The notes under the pieces: generated by a model
Databases searched by the model: none
What the model saw: only the letters and a program-made list of their open reading frames with translations
Told to the model about the DNA's origin: nothing
Assembly (NCBI RefSeq): GCF_902804485.1
Contig: NZ_CADCST010000085.1
Span: 124,001 to 188,000, forward strand
Length of the DNA stretch: 64,000 bases
Direction: 5' to 3'
Source: Flavobacterium collinsii
Lineage (GTDB): Bacteria > Bacteroidota > Bacteroidia > Flavobacteriales > Flavobacteriaceae
Program-made: the position numbers and the translations under genes
In this document: positions 17,700 to 27,057 of the stretch, piece by piece
Layout: every line of letters starts with the position of its first letter
Numbering within the stretch: position 1 is the first letter of the stretch

Positions 17700-20387
17700 T
17701 TAATTCTTGTCGTATTTGGCTACATCCGGTAATTCATCAACAGCTTCCTGTTTGTCTACTTTAGTACCTTTCATTTCCAGCAATACAGAACTTCCTTCAA
17801 TTTTAGGTGAAAATGTTTTACCTTCAAATTTAATGGGTAAACTTCCGTAGCTAAATAATGATTTCACAGTTTTTCCGACAACTTGTAAGGCAGCTGTTTT
17901 TTCGCCGTCTAATTGTACCTGAATGTCCCAGTCCCCAACCTGAAAATGGGATAAACCGTTGTTGTCTGATCCTGTTTTAATGACTTCAGTTTTGCCGTCT
18001 TTTACTTGTATAATGGTCAGGTATCTGAATTTTTGTTTGGCTTCAGAAGTGACTCCCGCATGCCATTGGTTTTTAAAGTCTTTGATTTCACCTTCGTCAT
18101 TGGTTACTTTATTCCAGTTGACAGCCGCTTCGTAAAATTTATTGTGTACCGTCATTTTTAGTGGACTGTTTGCAAAAATACTGGCGTTTACATTTCCTAA
18201 ATCGGTTTGTACTGTGAAATTTTGCTGTTTGGCATTCGCTGAATTTTGTCCTTCAATGGTATAGTACGGACAATGAAACTGAGTGGTCCATTTTACAGGA
18301 TTTTTGGCTTCCAGTTCGTCATACAAAACAATATAGCCGCCTTCTAGCTGTAGCATATGTCTGCGGTACAGGGTTACACCGGATTCTCCGTAACCATTTG
18401 CTTTGCCGGGTACTACATTAATTTGTTTAAACCTGTTGAGCCAGAAATCACTTTTAATGTCGCCATAAGCATTGCTGGCATCTCCTAGAGCGTACTGGAT
18501 GTGTTGTCCTGAGATAGCTCTCGGAATCCATCCGTAACCTTCTTCTCCAATTTTTTGATTCAGACTGTCGGCTAAAATCGTGTTATAAGCTTTGGAGGAT
18601 CTGTAATGTAAAAGATTGTGTTTGTCGCTGAAATTACTGTAATATCCTGTTCCGCCAAAGAGCACTTTTCCTTTATAATTAATTGTAAAAGCATTTTGCG
18701 AAGCGTGACCGTGTCCCGAAGAACCAAACGGGCTGCTGAATAAATAACTGCTGAGAGTTTTATTGGCTTTTGCCAGATCTTCGTGCATGGCTACAACGCC
18801 CACATCGGCAAATTTGCGTGTTTTAGGCAGTTTTTCGGGAGAGGTTGCAGGTAAGTCTCTATTTGGTTTGTAATTCAGTAACCTGAAGAATAAAAAATCA
18901 TCGGTGCCGTGATAGTAGGCCGGATAATCTCTTTTTATTTCGTCAACATACCAGTTTAGATACGGATTATTCATTCGATAAGTCAAAGCATCGGCAAACC
19001 AGGCTTCACCTTTTACAATGTACGGAATGTTTTCCCACATGTCGCCAATAGCAGTGCTTGCCGCACCGTTTGGATGTGTGTATAGCATGTAGTAGGGAAG
19101 ATTTTGCATCCACGGTAATTTAAAATAATCAACACCGCTAAAGTCACCAAACATTTGAGACAGGTAAATAATCGATTTAAAGTTCACTCTGAAATAACCG
19201 TTTCCTTCATGCCATCCACCATCGGTAGTGCCCAATACCGGAAAACGTGCCGACCAGACTTCGTACATATAGGTGAGCCATTCTTTGGCTTCGGGTACAT
19301 CGTTTATTACTGCTACTGTCGCTATGGCAAGGTTGCGCAATGTGATTTGCCAAACGTGATTGTCGCTCACATGCAGCTCAAAACGATTTGGTAAATGATC
19401 GTAAACTCTTTTGGCTCTGAGCGTAATAATGTTTTTAAAGATTTCTTTTTCCTGCGGCGTTAAAAAATCATAACCGGTATCGTAAAACCAGCCCAGGGCT
19501 TCCAGTACGGCACCACTTGTGAAATCGTCACCTGTTGCTAAGCCGTCAGGGTTCATGTTGGCAAGGTTTAAGGCTCTGCGTTTGGCATCTAAAATGAAAC
19601 GTTTGTCTTTGGTGAGCTGATAGGCGATACATAAATTACGAACCGGATTTCCAACAGCATCCCCAAATCCGTGATACATTCTTTCTACAATAATTTTCTT
19701 TTCCAACGGATTTTTGCCCGTAGTATCAATTACTCTTTGCGGTTTTTCTGTTGGAAGAGGGGCCAGCATTAATTTTTCTGCGAAAGCAATAAATTTTTTA
19801 GCTTCAGGATTGTCCAGATTGTTGCGGTAAAAAGTCTCGCCAATGCGGTTCATATCCCATAAAAGAGGGTGAGCTCCTTCATTTCTTTTAAGGACTTCGT
19901 TAATGGGAGGAGATACTTTTTGTGCAGCATATTTGGGATCGATCACAAAATCGTAAGCAGGAGACCAGCTCCATTCATTGCTCCCTTTTAAGGCATAACC
20001 GTATTTCCAATACCATCTTCCGGCTTTTAGAGCCTGATGCAACGGATAAACCGCCCAACGTTGTTCGGCACTGGTAAATTGGTTTTTAGTGAAGTTTTCA
20101 TCGCTTGCCAGCATCACTTTGTAGCGGACGTTACCAATATTTGGATCTTCGGGAATATCACTTCCGCTTTCCATTGGTGTTACCATTTTTTTTCCATTGG
20201 TTCCTGGCCAGAGCAGGGCCGGAGCATTGGTGGGTACCGTAATTCCGTTTACAGGATAAGGCCATTCACGTACTCTTGAATGTAATTTTTCGGCAGTGAG
20301 CTTAATTTCGGCAGGTTGTTGCGCAAATAATTTGCCACTTAGAATCAGTAAGATTGAAAAACTTATTTTTTTTATCATAGTAATCAT
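17700..20387 (-). CDS. Heparinase II/III-fold polysaccharide lyase (DUF4962-type), paralog 1
   Basis: 895 residues with a signal peptide ending in LFAQ. Residues ~25-170 form the DUF4962-like beta domain (REWPYPVNGI, NAPALLWPG). The middle is the alpha/alpha toroid (HVSDNHVWQITLRNLA, GGWHEGNGYF). The C-terminal half is the heparinase II/III beta-sandwich with SGHGHASQNAFTINYKGK. Conserved Asn/His/Tyr in these segments fit beta-elimination of uronic-acid polysaccharides. It overlaps the upstream paralog by one base (TAATG), so the two are translationally linked. M4 at 20378 is an alternative start. Substrate within the glycosaminoglycans is not certain; the locus suggests heparin or heparan sulfate. 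Confidence 0.82.
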   Translation of the reverse strand: MITMIKKISFSILLILSGKLFAQQPAEIKLTAEKLHSRVREWPYPVNGITVPTNAPALLWPGTNGKKMVTPMESGSDIPEDPNIGNVRYKVMLASDENFTKNQFTSAEQRWAVYPLHQALKAGRWYWKYGYALKGSNEWSWSPAYDFVIDPKYAAQKVSPPINEVLKRNEGAHPLLWDMNRIGETFYRNNLDNPEAKKFIAFAEKLMLAPLPTEKPQRVIDTTGKNPLEKKIIVERMYHGFGDAVGNPVRNLCIAYQLTKDKRFILDAKRRALNLANMNPDGLATGDDFTSGAVLEALGWFYDTGYDFLTPQEKEIFKNIITLRAKRVYDHLPNRFELHVSDNHVWQITLRNLAIATVAVINDVPEAKEWLTYMYEVWSARFPVLGTTDGGWHEGNGYFRVNFKSIIYLSQMFGDFSGVDYFKLPWMQNLPYYMLYTHPNGAASTAIGDMWENIPYIVKGEAWFADALTYRMNNPYLNWYVDEIKRDYPAYYHGTDDFLFFRLLNYKPNRDLPATSPEKLPKTRKFADVGVVAMHEDLAKANKTLSSYLFSSPFGSSGHGHASQNAFTINYKGKVLFGGTGYYSNFSDKHNLLHYRSSKAYNTILADSLNQKIGEEGYGWIPRAISGQHIQYALGDASNAYGDIKSDFWLNRFKQINVVPGKANGYGESGVTLYRRHMLQLEGGYIVLYDELEAKNPVKWTTQFHCPYYTIEGQNSANAKQQNFTVQTDLGNVNASIFANSPLKMTVHNKFYEAAVNWNKVTNDEGEIKDFKNQWHAGVTSEAKQKFRYLTIIQVKDGKTEVIKTGSDNNGLSHFQVGDWDIQVQLDGEKTAALQVVGKTVKSLFSYGSLPIKFEGKTFSPKIEGSSVLLEMKGTKVDKQEAVDELPDVAKYDKN

Positions 20388-23077
20388 TACTTATTTTTTA
20401 AATCATATTTTGCAACATCCGGTAACTCGTCGATTACTTCTTGTCGTGTTGGTTTAGTATTGGTTATCTCAACTAGCATTGAGCTTCCGCTGGTTTGATG
20501 CTCATACGTTTTCTTTCCTAATTTAATGGAAGAAGCACCATAATTAAAAGCCGAATTTAATTTTTCATTTTTAATGTCCAGCATCGGGGCTTCATCACTA
20601 TTTAATTGTGCAGACAGTTGCCAATTGCCAAAATTCAGCTGAATGTTTCCATTCTCGAATACAGCAGATTTTATAACATCTCTAGATTTGCCATCGATTT
20701 GTATGATGGTCAGAAAGCGCATTTTTTTACTGGATACAGAAGTTATTCCGGCATGCCACTGATTTTTATATTCGAAAATTTTTCCATCTGATCCAGTGAC
20801 TTTGTTCCAGTTTACGGCAGCTTCGGCAAATTTATCATGCACCTGCATTTTAAGTTCATTATGGGCAAAAACACTTGTATTGACTAAACCTACATCTGTT
20901 TTTACTGTAAAACTCTGCTGTCTACTGTTGGCTGTTTCTTTTGATTCGATTGTGTAATAAGGCACCTGGAATTGGGTAGTCCATTTTACCGGGTTCTCAG
21001 CTTCCAGCTCGTCGTAAATCACAACATAACCTTCTTCTAATTGCAAATAATGTCTGCGATAAAGTGTAATATTTCGTTGTCCGTATCCATTTGCTTCATT
21101 TGGTACGACATTAATTTTTTGAAAACGATCCAGCCAAAATTCATTAGTGATAGGACCGTAAGCTTTTGTAGCGTCACCCAACACATATTGAAGGTGTTTT
21201 CCTGTGATAAAACGAGGAGTCCAGCCATAGCCGTCTTCACCAATTTTTTGTCCCAAACTATCTGCTAAAATAGTTGAATAGGCTCTTGAAGTGCGATAGT
21301 CTAGTAGGTTGTGACGATCACTAAAATTACTGTAATAGCCGGTGCTTCCAAAAATTGTTTTGCCTTTATAGTTAATAGTAAATGCATTCTGTGAAGCATG
21401 ACCGTGACCAGAAGAACCTATTGGACAGCTAAAGAAATAACTGCTTAAATTTTTAGAAGTATCAGATAAATTTTCATGCATGGCAGCGATGCCTACGTCT
21501 TTAAACCAACGTGATTTCGGAAGTTCATTAAATGACGATTCAGGGAGATTTCGTTCTGATTTATAGTTTATTAATCGATAAAGCAATAAATCATCTGTTC
21601 CTGTAAAGTAGTTAGGATAATCTTTTTTAATTGCCGCGACATAAGTATTAAGAAAAGGGTTGTTTATTCTATACGTAAGAGCATCAGCAAACGAAGCGTC
21701 TATTTTAGAAATATTAGGTTCTTTTTCCCACATGTCGCCCATAGCCATACATGATGCAGCAGATGGATGTGTGTATAGCAGAAAATAGGGAAGGTTTTGC
21801 ATCCAGGGAAGTTGAAAATAATCTACACCGCTCAAATCGCCTAATAATTGAGATAAATAAATAAACGATCTAAAGTTTACTTTAAAATAGCCACTGCCTT
21901 CATGCCATCCGCCGTCATTATTACTTAAAATAGGGAATCGGGCAGACCAGACTTCATAAATATAAGTCAGCCATTTATTGGCTTCGGGCACTTCGTCAAC
22001 GGTTGCTACGGCGCCTATTGCCAGATTTCGTAATGTAATCTGCCAAATGTGATTGTCGTTTATGTTGATTTCGAAGCGATTTGGAAGATGACGATAAATT
22101 CGCTCGCCGCGTAATTTGATAACAGATTTTAAAAATGTTTTTTCGTCAGAGGTTAGAAATTCAAAACCAGCATCATAAAACCATGCAACAGCTTCTAGTA
22201 TTGCTCCTCCTGTAAAATCATCACGGGTTGCTAAACCGTCGGGATTCATGTTGGCAATATTGAAGGCTCTGCGTTTGGCATCCAAAATGAATCTTTTGTC
22301 TTTGGTTAACTGATACGCAATACAAAGGTTACGTACAGGATTACCCACCATATCTCCAAAGCCGTGATACATGGCCTCAATATTGATTTTTTTCTGAAGT
22401 TTAGATTTGCCAGTTGTATCGATGTAACGTCTTGGTTTTTCTTCGGGAAGCGGCTCCAGCATTAATTTTTCAGCGTAAGCGATAAATTTTTTAGCTTCAG
22501 GATTAGATAGGTTTTTTAAGTAAAAATCGTTCCCTATTTTGTTCATATTCCAAAGCCTCGGATGCTGTCCGTTTACACGCTGTAAAACCGTAGCAGCTGA
22601 TGGTGAAACGGGATTGTTTACAGCTGCTGGACTAACAACAAAGTTGTATGCAGGTGACCAAACCCAGTTTTGTGCGCTTTTTTCGCGATAAGCATATTTC
22701 CAATACCATTTACCAGATTTTAAAGGCTGATGAAGCGGATACATAGCCCATTCCTGCTCTTCGCTACTGATTAAGTTTTGTTTAAAATCAGGATCAGAAG
22801 CCAGCATTACTTTATAAACCACATGGTGAATTTTTGGATCGATCGTAAAATCGTCTCCAATATCTCCTTGCAGCATAATTTTTTTCTCGCCATTTGTTCC
22901 CGGCCAAAGCAAAGCAGGTGCATTTGTATTGATAGTTACTCCATTCGCAGGATAAGGCCATTCTCTAAATCGGCCATGCAGTGTTTCGGCTGTTAATTTA
23001 ATGGTCGCTGGCTGTTGACCATATATTTGAAATGTGATTACAAAAAGTAATAACATAAATGTTTTTTTATGCAACAT
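20387..23077 (-). CDS. Heparinase II/III-fold polysaccharide lyase (DUF4962-type), paralog 2
   Basis: 896 residues, similar along its whole length to the following gene: the same DUF4962-like N-terminus (REWPYPANGV), INDNHIWQITLRNLA, GGWHEGSGYFKVNF, SGHGHASQNAFTINYKGK and the ELPDVAKYD tail. The signal peptide ends in IYGQ. This is a tandem duplication that has clearly diverged, so the two lyases probably prefer different sulfation patterns or chain positions (inference). It starts 15 bases after the sulfatase stop codon, so sulfatase, lyase and lyase are one unit. Confidence 0.82.
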   Translation of the reverse strand: MLHKKTFMLLLFVITFQIYGQQPATIKLTAETLHGRFREWPYPANGVTINTNAPALLWPGTNGEKKIMLQGDIGDDFTIDPKIHHVVYKVMLASDPDFKQNLISSEEQEWAMYPLHQPLKSGKWYWKYAYREKSAQNWVWSPAYNFVVSPAAVNNPVSPSAATVLQRVNGQHPRLWNMNKIGNDFYLKNLSNPEAKKFIAYAEKLMLEPLPEEKPRRYIDTTGKSKLQKKINIEAMYHGFGDMVGNPVRNLCIAYQLTKDKRFILDAKRRAFNIANMNPDGLATRDDFTGGAILEAVAWFYDAGFEFLTSDEKTFLKSVIKLRGERIYRHLPNRFEININDNHIWQITLRNLAIGAVATVDEVPEANKWLTYIYEVWSARFPILSNNDGGWHEGSGYFKVNFRSFIYLSQLLGDLSGVDYFQLPWMQNLPYFLLYTHPSAASCMAMGDMWEKEPNISKIDASFADALTYRINNPFLNTYVAAIKKDYPNYFTGTDDLLLYRLINYKSERNLPESSFNELPKSRWFKDVGIAAMHENLSDTSKNLSSYFFSCPIGSSGHGHASQNAFTINYKGKTIFGSTGYYSNFSDRHNLLDYRTSRAYSTILADSLGQKIGEDGYGWTPRFITGKHLQYVLGDATKAYGPITNEFWLDRFQKINVVPNEANGYGQRNITLYRRHYLQLEEGYVVIYDELEAENPVKWTTQFQVPYYTIESKETANSRQQSFTVKTDVGLVNTSVFAHNELKMQVHDKFAEAAVNWNKVTGSDGKIFEYKNQWHAGITSVSSKKMRFLTIIQIDGKSRDVIKSAVFENGNIQLNFGNWQLSAQLNSDEAPMLDIKNEKLNSAFNYGASSIKLGKKTYEHQTSGSSMLVEITNTKPTRQEVIDELPDVAKYDLKNK

Positions 23078-23092
23078 AATCTTGTTTTTGGT

Positions 23093-24472
23093 TTACAACC
23101 CAGATTGAAAAGTATCTCCGTTTTCTTTACACCATTGTTTTAAATAACGACGCATTTCATTCAGCTGTTTTTTATAAGCTGAATTAACGGCTAGATTTGT
23201 AATTTCTCCTGGATCATTGGTTAGATTGAATAGTTGTTCTTTTAAATCGCCTTTATTGTAAACGATATACTTAAAATCTTTAGAAATTACAGCGCGTCCG
23301 CTAATATTTAAGAGCTCTTCGTTATCGGCAAAATCGGTTTCGATAACCAGAGTATCCCTTAGGATTTGGGTTGGATTGACTATTTTTTTACTGATGTCAA
23401 TTCCTTTTAAATAGGCTGGTTTTGGTACTCCGGTGAAGCCGCAAATGGTTGGGATAATGTCGATACCGTTACAAACCAGAAGATCATCGGTACGGGGTTT
23501 CCATTCGCCTATTTTCGAAATGATAAAAGGTATTTTAGCAGATTCTTCGTAAAGTATTTGTTTCTGATTCCAACTGTGGCCGGCATATCCGTCGCCATGA
23601 TCTGCCGTAAAAATGATAATCGTGTTTTTTTCGATGTTGTATTTTTTCAAAGAGGCGAGTACCATTTCAATGTAACCGTCTACTTTTTCAACTAAACGAT
23701 TGTAGGCCCAACGGTACTGACGCCATTGATCTGCACTCCAGTTTACAGTAGGATAGGTTCTGAAACTGACTTTTTGCTGCTCGCGGACAATTTTAGGTTC
23801 ATAATCCGGGATTTTCCAGTTGGCGGGTAAGGGCGGACACTGAGCTGGCGGAGGTGCTTTTTCTAATACATCCATTTTTAAATCTTCGTCTCTGGCCCAT
23901 TCGCAAATGTCATGCGGATTTAAAAAAGAAGCAACTAAGAGAAAAGGAGTGTTTTTGTTTTCTTTAATGAAGCGGGCACAAAAGGAAGGTGTCGCCGCAT
24001 CGTTGTAATCCTGAAAATTGGTGTTTTCGATATATTCAAAACCATGCTGGCTTTTTTTGGCAGTGGGAACCGGAAGGTGCCATTTGCCTACATAACCGGT
24101 TTTGTATCCTCCGTTTTGGAAAATTTTCCCCATCATTAGTAAATCGTCCGGCCATTGACCGTCTTTTTCAGGAGCGTTGCCCACAAAGCCGGTTTCAAAA
24201 GGCATTTTCCCGCTCATGATGGCCGTGCGCGAAGGGGAACATAAAGGCTGAGCGCAATAGGCTTTGGTAAAACGGACTCCGTTTTGAGCGAGTTTGTCCA
24301 TTGCTGGGGTATGGAGATCTTTGTTTCCTGCAATACTCATCGCATCGGCAGTTTGCTGATCGGTCATTATAATTAAAATATTAGGACGATCGCTGGTTTG
24401 AGCCCTGCTCACAGATGAAGCAGTGACCCAGGCTGCCATAGATAACAGTACTATTGTTTTTTTAAATATCAT
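23093..24472 (-). CDS. Type I sulfatase of the heparin locus
   Basis: 459 residues with a signal peptide (to about residue 25). It opens RPNILIIMTDQQ, holding the metal-binding Asp. CSPSR at residues 78-82 is the C-x-P-x-R site whose Cys is turned into formylglycine. FTADHGDGYAGHSWNQK and GYVGKWHL supply the further metal and substrate residues. Being exported, it depends on the anaerobic-type maturase or an equivalent elsewhere. The locus points to removal of N-, 2-O- or 6-O-sulfate from heparin fragments, but position specificity cannot be assigned by eye. It lies directly upstream of the two tandem lyase genes. Confidence 0.88.
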   Translation of the reverse strand: MIFKKTIVLLSMAAWVTASSVSRAQTSDRPNILIIMTDQQTADAMSIAGNKDLHTPAMDKLAQNGVRFTKAYCAQPLCSPSRTAIMSGKMPFETGFVGNAPEKDGQWPDDLLMMGKIFQNGGYKTGYVGKWHLPVPTAKKSQHGFEYIENTNFQDYNDAATPSFCARFIKENKNTPFLLVASFLNPHDICEWARDEDLKMDVLEKAPPPAQCPPLPANWKIPDYEPKIVREQQKVSFRTYPTVNWSADQWRQYRWAYNRLVEKVDGYIEMVLASLKKYNIEKNTIIIFTADHGDGYAGHSWNQKQILYEESAKIPFIISKIGEWKPRTDDLLVCNGIDIIPTICGFTGVPKPAYLKGIDISKKIVNPTQILRDTLVIETDFADNEELLNISGRAVISKDFKYIVYNKGDLKEQLFNLTNDPGEITNLAVNSAYKKQLNEMRRYLKQWCKENGDTFQSGL

Positions 24473-24644
24473 AATGCTCTGGTTTATTTAATAGCTGTTT
24501 TTTGTATGATTTAAAATCCACGGAAGGATAAAACGAATTTAGGTATCCTTGGTTTATGATCGTTTTGATTTTGTACAAAATGATATTAATTTTAATTAAA
24601 ATCAAGGGCTACAAGGTATTTTACAATGACTTTGCACTTTAGTT

Positions 24645-25889
24645 TTATATTCCGCTTTTGAAAATATTTTTCAGTAGGGTCGTTTTATTAGTAATGATAG
24701 GTTTTGCACGGTACGCTAGAAATAAAATATAACCCAGCGTTACAAAAAGAAAAGACATGGCATAACGCAGTCCGATACAATCACCAAGAGTACCAATAAT
24801 AAGAGGCACCAGTGCACCGCCAAAAATACCGGAACACAGAATTCCGGAAAATGAACCATGATGCTTATGGGTAGAATTTAGTGCCAGCGAAAATACAATT
24901 GAAAACATAACTGAAATGGTAAAACCTAAAGTGATAAATGCCGCAACGGCCAGTTTTGTATTGCCATACAATGCGGCAATTAAGACTATCATGGAGAAAA
25001 TACTGGCTGTTTTTAAAACTATTTTAGAATCCCATAGTTTTAAAACAGCAAGTCCAAGCAAACAACCAAAAGTCATGGCTCCCCAAAACCAAGCAACAGC
25101 ACTTGCACCTCCGGTAGCAGGATCAACCCGATGATAGCTTCTTAAAAATTCAGACATCCAGTTAGCCAATGATTGCTCGGTGCCTACATAAGCGATAATT
25201 CCTAAAAAGAAAAGCCAGATTTCTCGTTTCTTTAGTAAATCTATATATACTTGAAAAGTTCCGGTTTTTTCATCATCATTGCGTTTTACAATTGGTATTT
25301 TCAGCGGTGCGATTACCAAAAGAATTATTATAAAAATCAAAGTAAACAACCAGTATAAGATCGTCCAGTTGAGATCATTTTGAACAAGATTGTCAGAGAT
25401 AAAAGTCAGAAAAGCAGTGTTTTGATGCAAGAGAGAGGTAAAGACAAACGGACTGATAAAAGAAGCTAATCCAAATGTTAGCTGTGCCATAACGGAGTAA
25501 AAAGCAAAGTTCTCTTCGCCACCTGCTGTGCGCATTAGCGGGTTAATAATAACCTGCAACATAGCCATGCCTAATCCAATTACAAATAAAGAGCTTAATG
25601 CAGTGCTATAAAGAGGATGTATAGCAAAGGCCAGTGAACCTGCCAGGTTTAAAGAAAAAGCAAGCAGCATTGCCTTTTTTTCTCCCATTTTTTCTATTAG
25701 TATTCCGGCCGGAATCGACATAATTCCGTAAGCCAAAAAGAACGAGAATGGTAAAAAAGCAGCCATTGTCAGGCTCAGTTTGTACGTTTGGATAATTATA
25801 GGCATTAATGGACCTAAAATGTTGGTTACAAAAGAGATTACGAACCAAATTATGAGAATCATTACCACAAGAAAATTATTTCGTTTCAT
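24645..25889 (-). CDS. Sugar MFS permease (FucP/NagP-like)
   Basis: 414 residues from ATG at 25889 (the frame extends to 25925, but that would run further into the kinase gene). Twelve hydrophobic segments; SIPAGILIEKMGEKKAML is the MFS signature loop, and AMLQVIINPLMR is characteristic of the fucose/N-acetylglucosamine permease group of Bacteroidota. It overlaps the end of the ROK kinase gene by 14 bases, so the two are coupled. The likely role is import of a monosaccharide or unsaturated disaccharide product from the periplasm. Confidence 0.82.
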   Translation of the reverse strand: MKRNNFLVVMILIIWFVISFVTNILGPLMPIIIQTYKLSLTMAAFLPFSFFLAYGIMSIPAGILIEKMGEKKAMLLAFSLNLAGSLAFAIHPLYSTALSSLFVIGLGMAMLQVIINPLMRTAGGEENFAFYSVMAQLTFGLASFISPFVFTSLLHQNTAFLTFISDNLVQNDLNWTILYWLFTLIFIIILLVIAPLKIPIVKRNDDEKTGTFQVYIDLLKKREIWLFFLGIIAYVGTEQSLANWMSEFLRSYHRVDPATGGASAVAWFWGAMTFGCLLGLAVLKLWDSKIVLKTASIFSMIVLIAALYGNTKLAVAAFITLGFTISVMFSIVFSLALNSTHKHHGSFSGILCSGIFGGALVPLIIGTLGDCIGLRYAMSFLFVTLGYILFLAYRAKPIITNKTTLLKNIFKSGI

Positions 25890-26841
25890 AATGCTGTATT
25901 TTAAGTTTCTGAAATACATTTGCACTGCAGCCCAACATACCTGCGTTATTTCCTAATTCGGCCGAAACAATCTGTGTGTGAACCGAGGCAGCCGGAATTG
26001 ATAAGGATTTTACTCGTTGTCTTAATTCATCGATATAAAAGGTGCCCGCTTCACTGATTCCTCCGCCTATAATTACTTTTTGCGGACTGCAGATGTTTAT
26101 AAAACTAGCGATGCCTGCAGCTAAATAATCAAAATGACGTTCCATGGCACAAACGGCATGTTCTTCTCCAATACGATATTTTTCGATAATATATCGGCCA
26201 TCAATTTCTTTGGAAGAAAGTTTATTTTTAGATGTATAATCTTCAATTAAAGCACTAACAGATGCATAAGCTTCCAGACAGCCACGTCCGCCGCAATTGC
26301 AGGCCAGACCATTTTGCTGTATTATGATATGTCCAAGTTCACCTCCGCGATTGTTGAAGCCGCCGTAAAGTTTTTTATTGATCATAATCGCTCCGCCTAT
26401 ACCTGTACCTACGGTTAGGAAAACGGCATCGGTACAATCTTTTGCGGCACCATAGGTTAGCTCCCCAAGTCCCATTAAGTTGGCGTCGTTATCTATAACG
26501 ATAGGATGACCGGTTAGTTCTTTTAAAATATTGGCCAATGGTAGTTTTTGGAAACCGGGTAAATTATCTGCACCGCCAATGATTACACCATTTTCGACAA
26601 GACCCGGAAAACCAATGCCTACACCAGTAATTGTTTTTTTTACTTGCAAGGTGCATTGCCTGATTGCGTCTGCAATTAGCTGTATAATTTCTTCCTGTGT
26701 TCCGGCATTTTGTATGGGAACTAAAAAAGAGTGTAAAATTTTTCCTTTTTTATCGACAAGACCGCATTTAAGTGAAGTACCGCCAACATCGATTCCAACT
26801 GCATAAGATGATGGCAGTTCGGCATTATATAAGTTTATCAT
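25876..26841 (-). CDS. ROK-family sugar kinase
   Basis: 321 residues. GIDVGGTSLKCGLVD is the phosphate-binding loop, IDNDANLMGLGE holds the catalytic Asp, and CNCGGRGCLEAY (near 180) is the ROK zinc site. VGTGIGGAI and GGGISEAG complete the fold. No DNA-binding domain is present, so it is a kinase, not a repressor. In this locus the most likely substrates are glucosamine or N-acetylglucosamine released from heparan sulfate, giving the 6-phosphate used by NagB; glucose is a fallback. It is the first gene after SusD and overlaps the permease gene. Confidence 0.85.
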   Translation of the reverse strand: MINLYNAELPSSYAVGIDVGGTSLKCGLVDKKGKILHSFLVPIQNAGTQEEIIQLIADAIRQCTLQVKKTITGVGIGFPGLVENGVIIGGADNLPGFQKLPLANILKELTGHPIVIDNDANLMGLGELTYGAAKDCTDAVFLTVGTGIGGAIMINKKLYGGFNNRGGELGHIIIQQNGLACNCGGRGCLEAYASVSALIEDYTSKNKLSSKEIDGRYIIEKYRIGEEHAVCAMERHFDYLAAGIASFINICSPQKVIIGGGISEAGTFYIDELRQRVKSLSIPAASVHTQIVSAELGNNAGMLGCSANVFQKLKIQHYETK

Positions 26842-26957
26842 AATTGTAATTTTAATTACCCTCTTAAAGCGTTTGTTTTAACATCTAAGGATAAATTTGC
26901 ACGCAACGTTTTAAGTAACATGAAATCAAAAATGAGGTTTTCAATTCAGACGAAACA

Positions 26958-26986
26958 ATTAATGCAGAACGAGGTCCTGCATTAAT
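26958..26986 (-). terminator. Hairpin between susD and the kinase gene
   Basis: ATTAATGCAG (26958-26967) pairs perfectly with CTGCATTAAT (26977-26986). On the minus strand a modest TGTTTC tract follows. It could end part of the susCD transcripts and so lower expression of the downstream catabolic genes. Whether it terminates fully is unknown. Confidence 0.45.
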
Positions 26987-27057
26987 GTTTTAAAAAGTTT
27001 TTTTACGAAGGGAATATGAATTCCTTCTCGTGTAATGAATTGTAAATATTTAACGGT

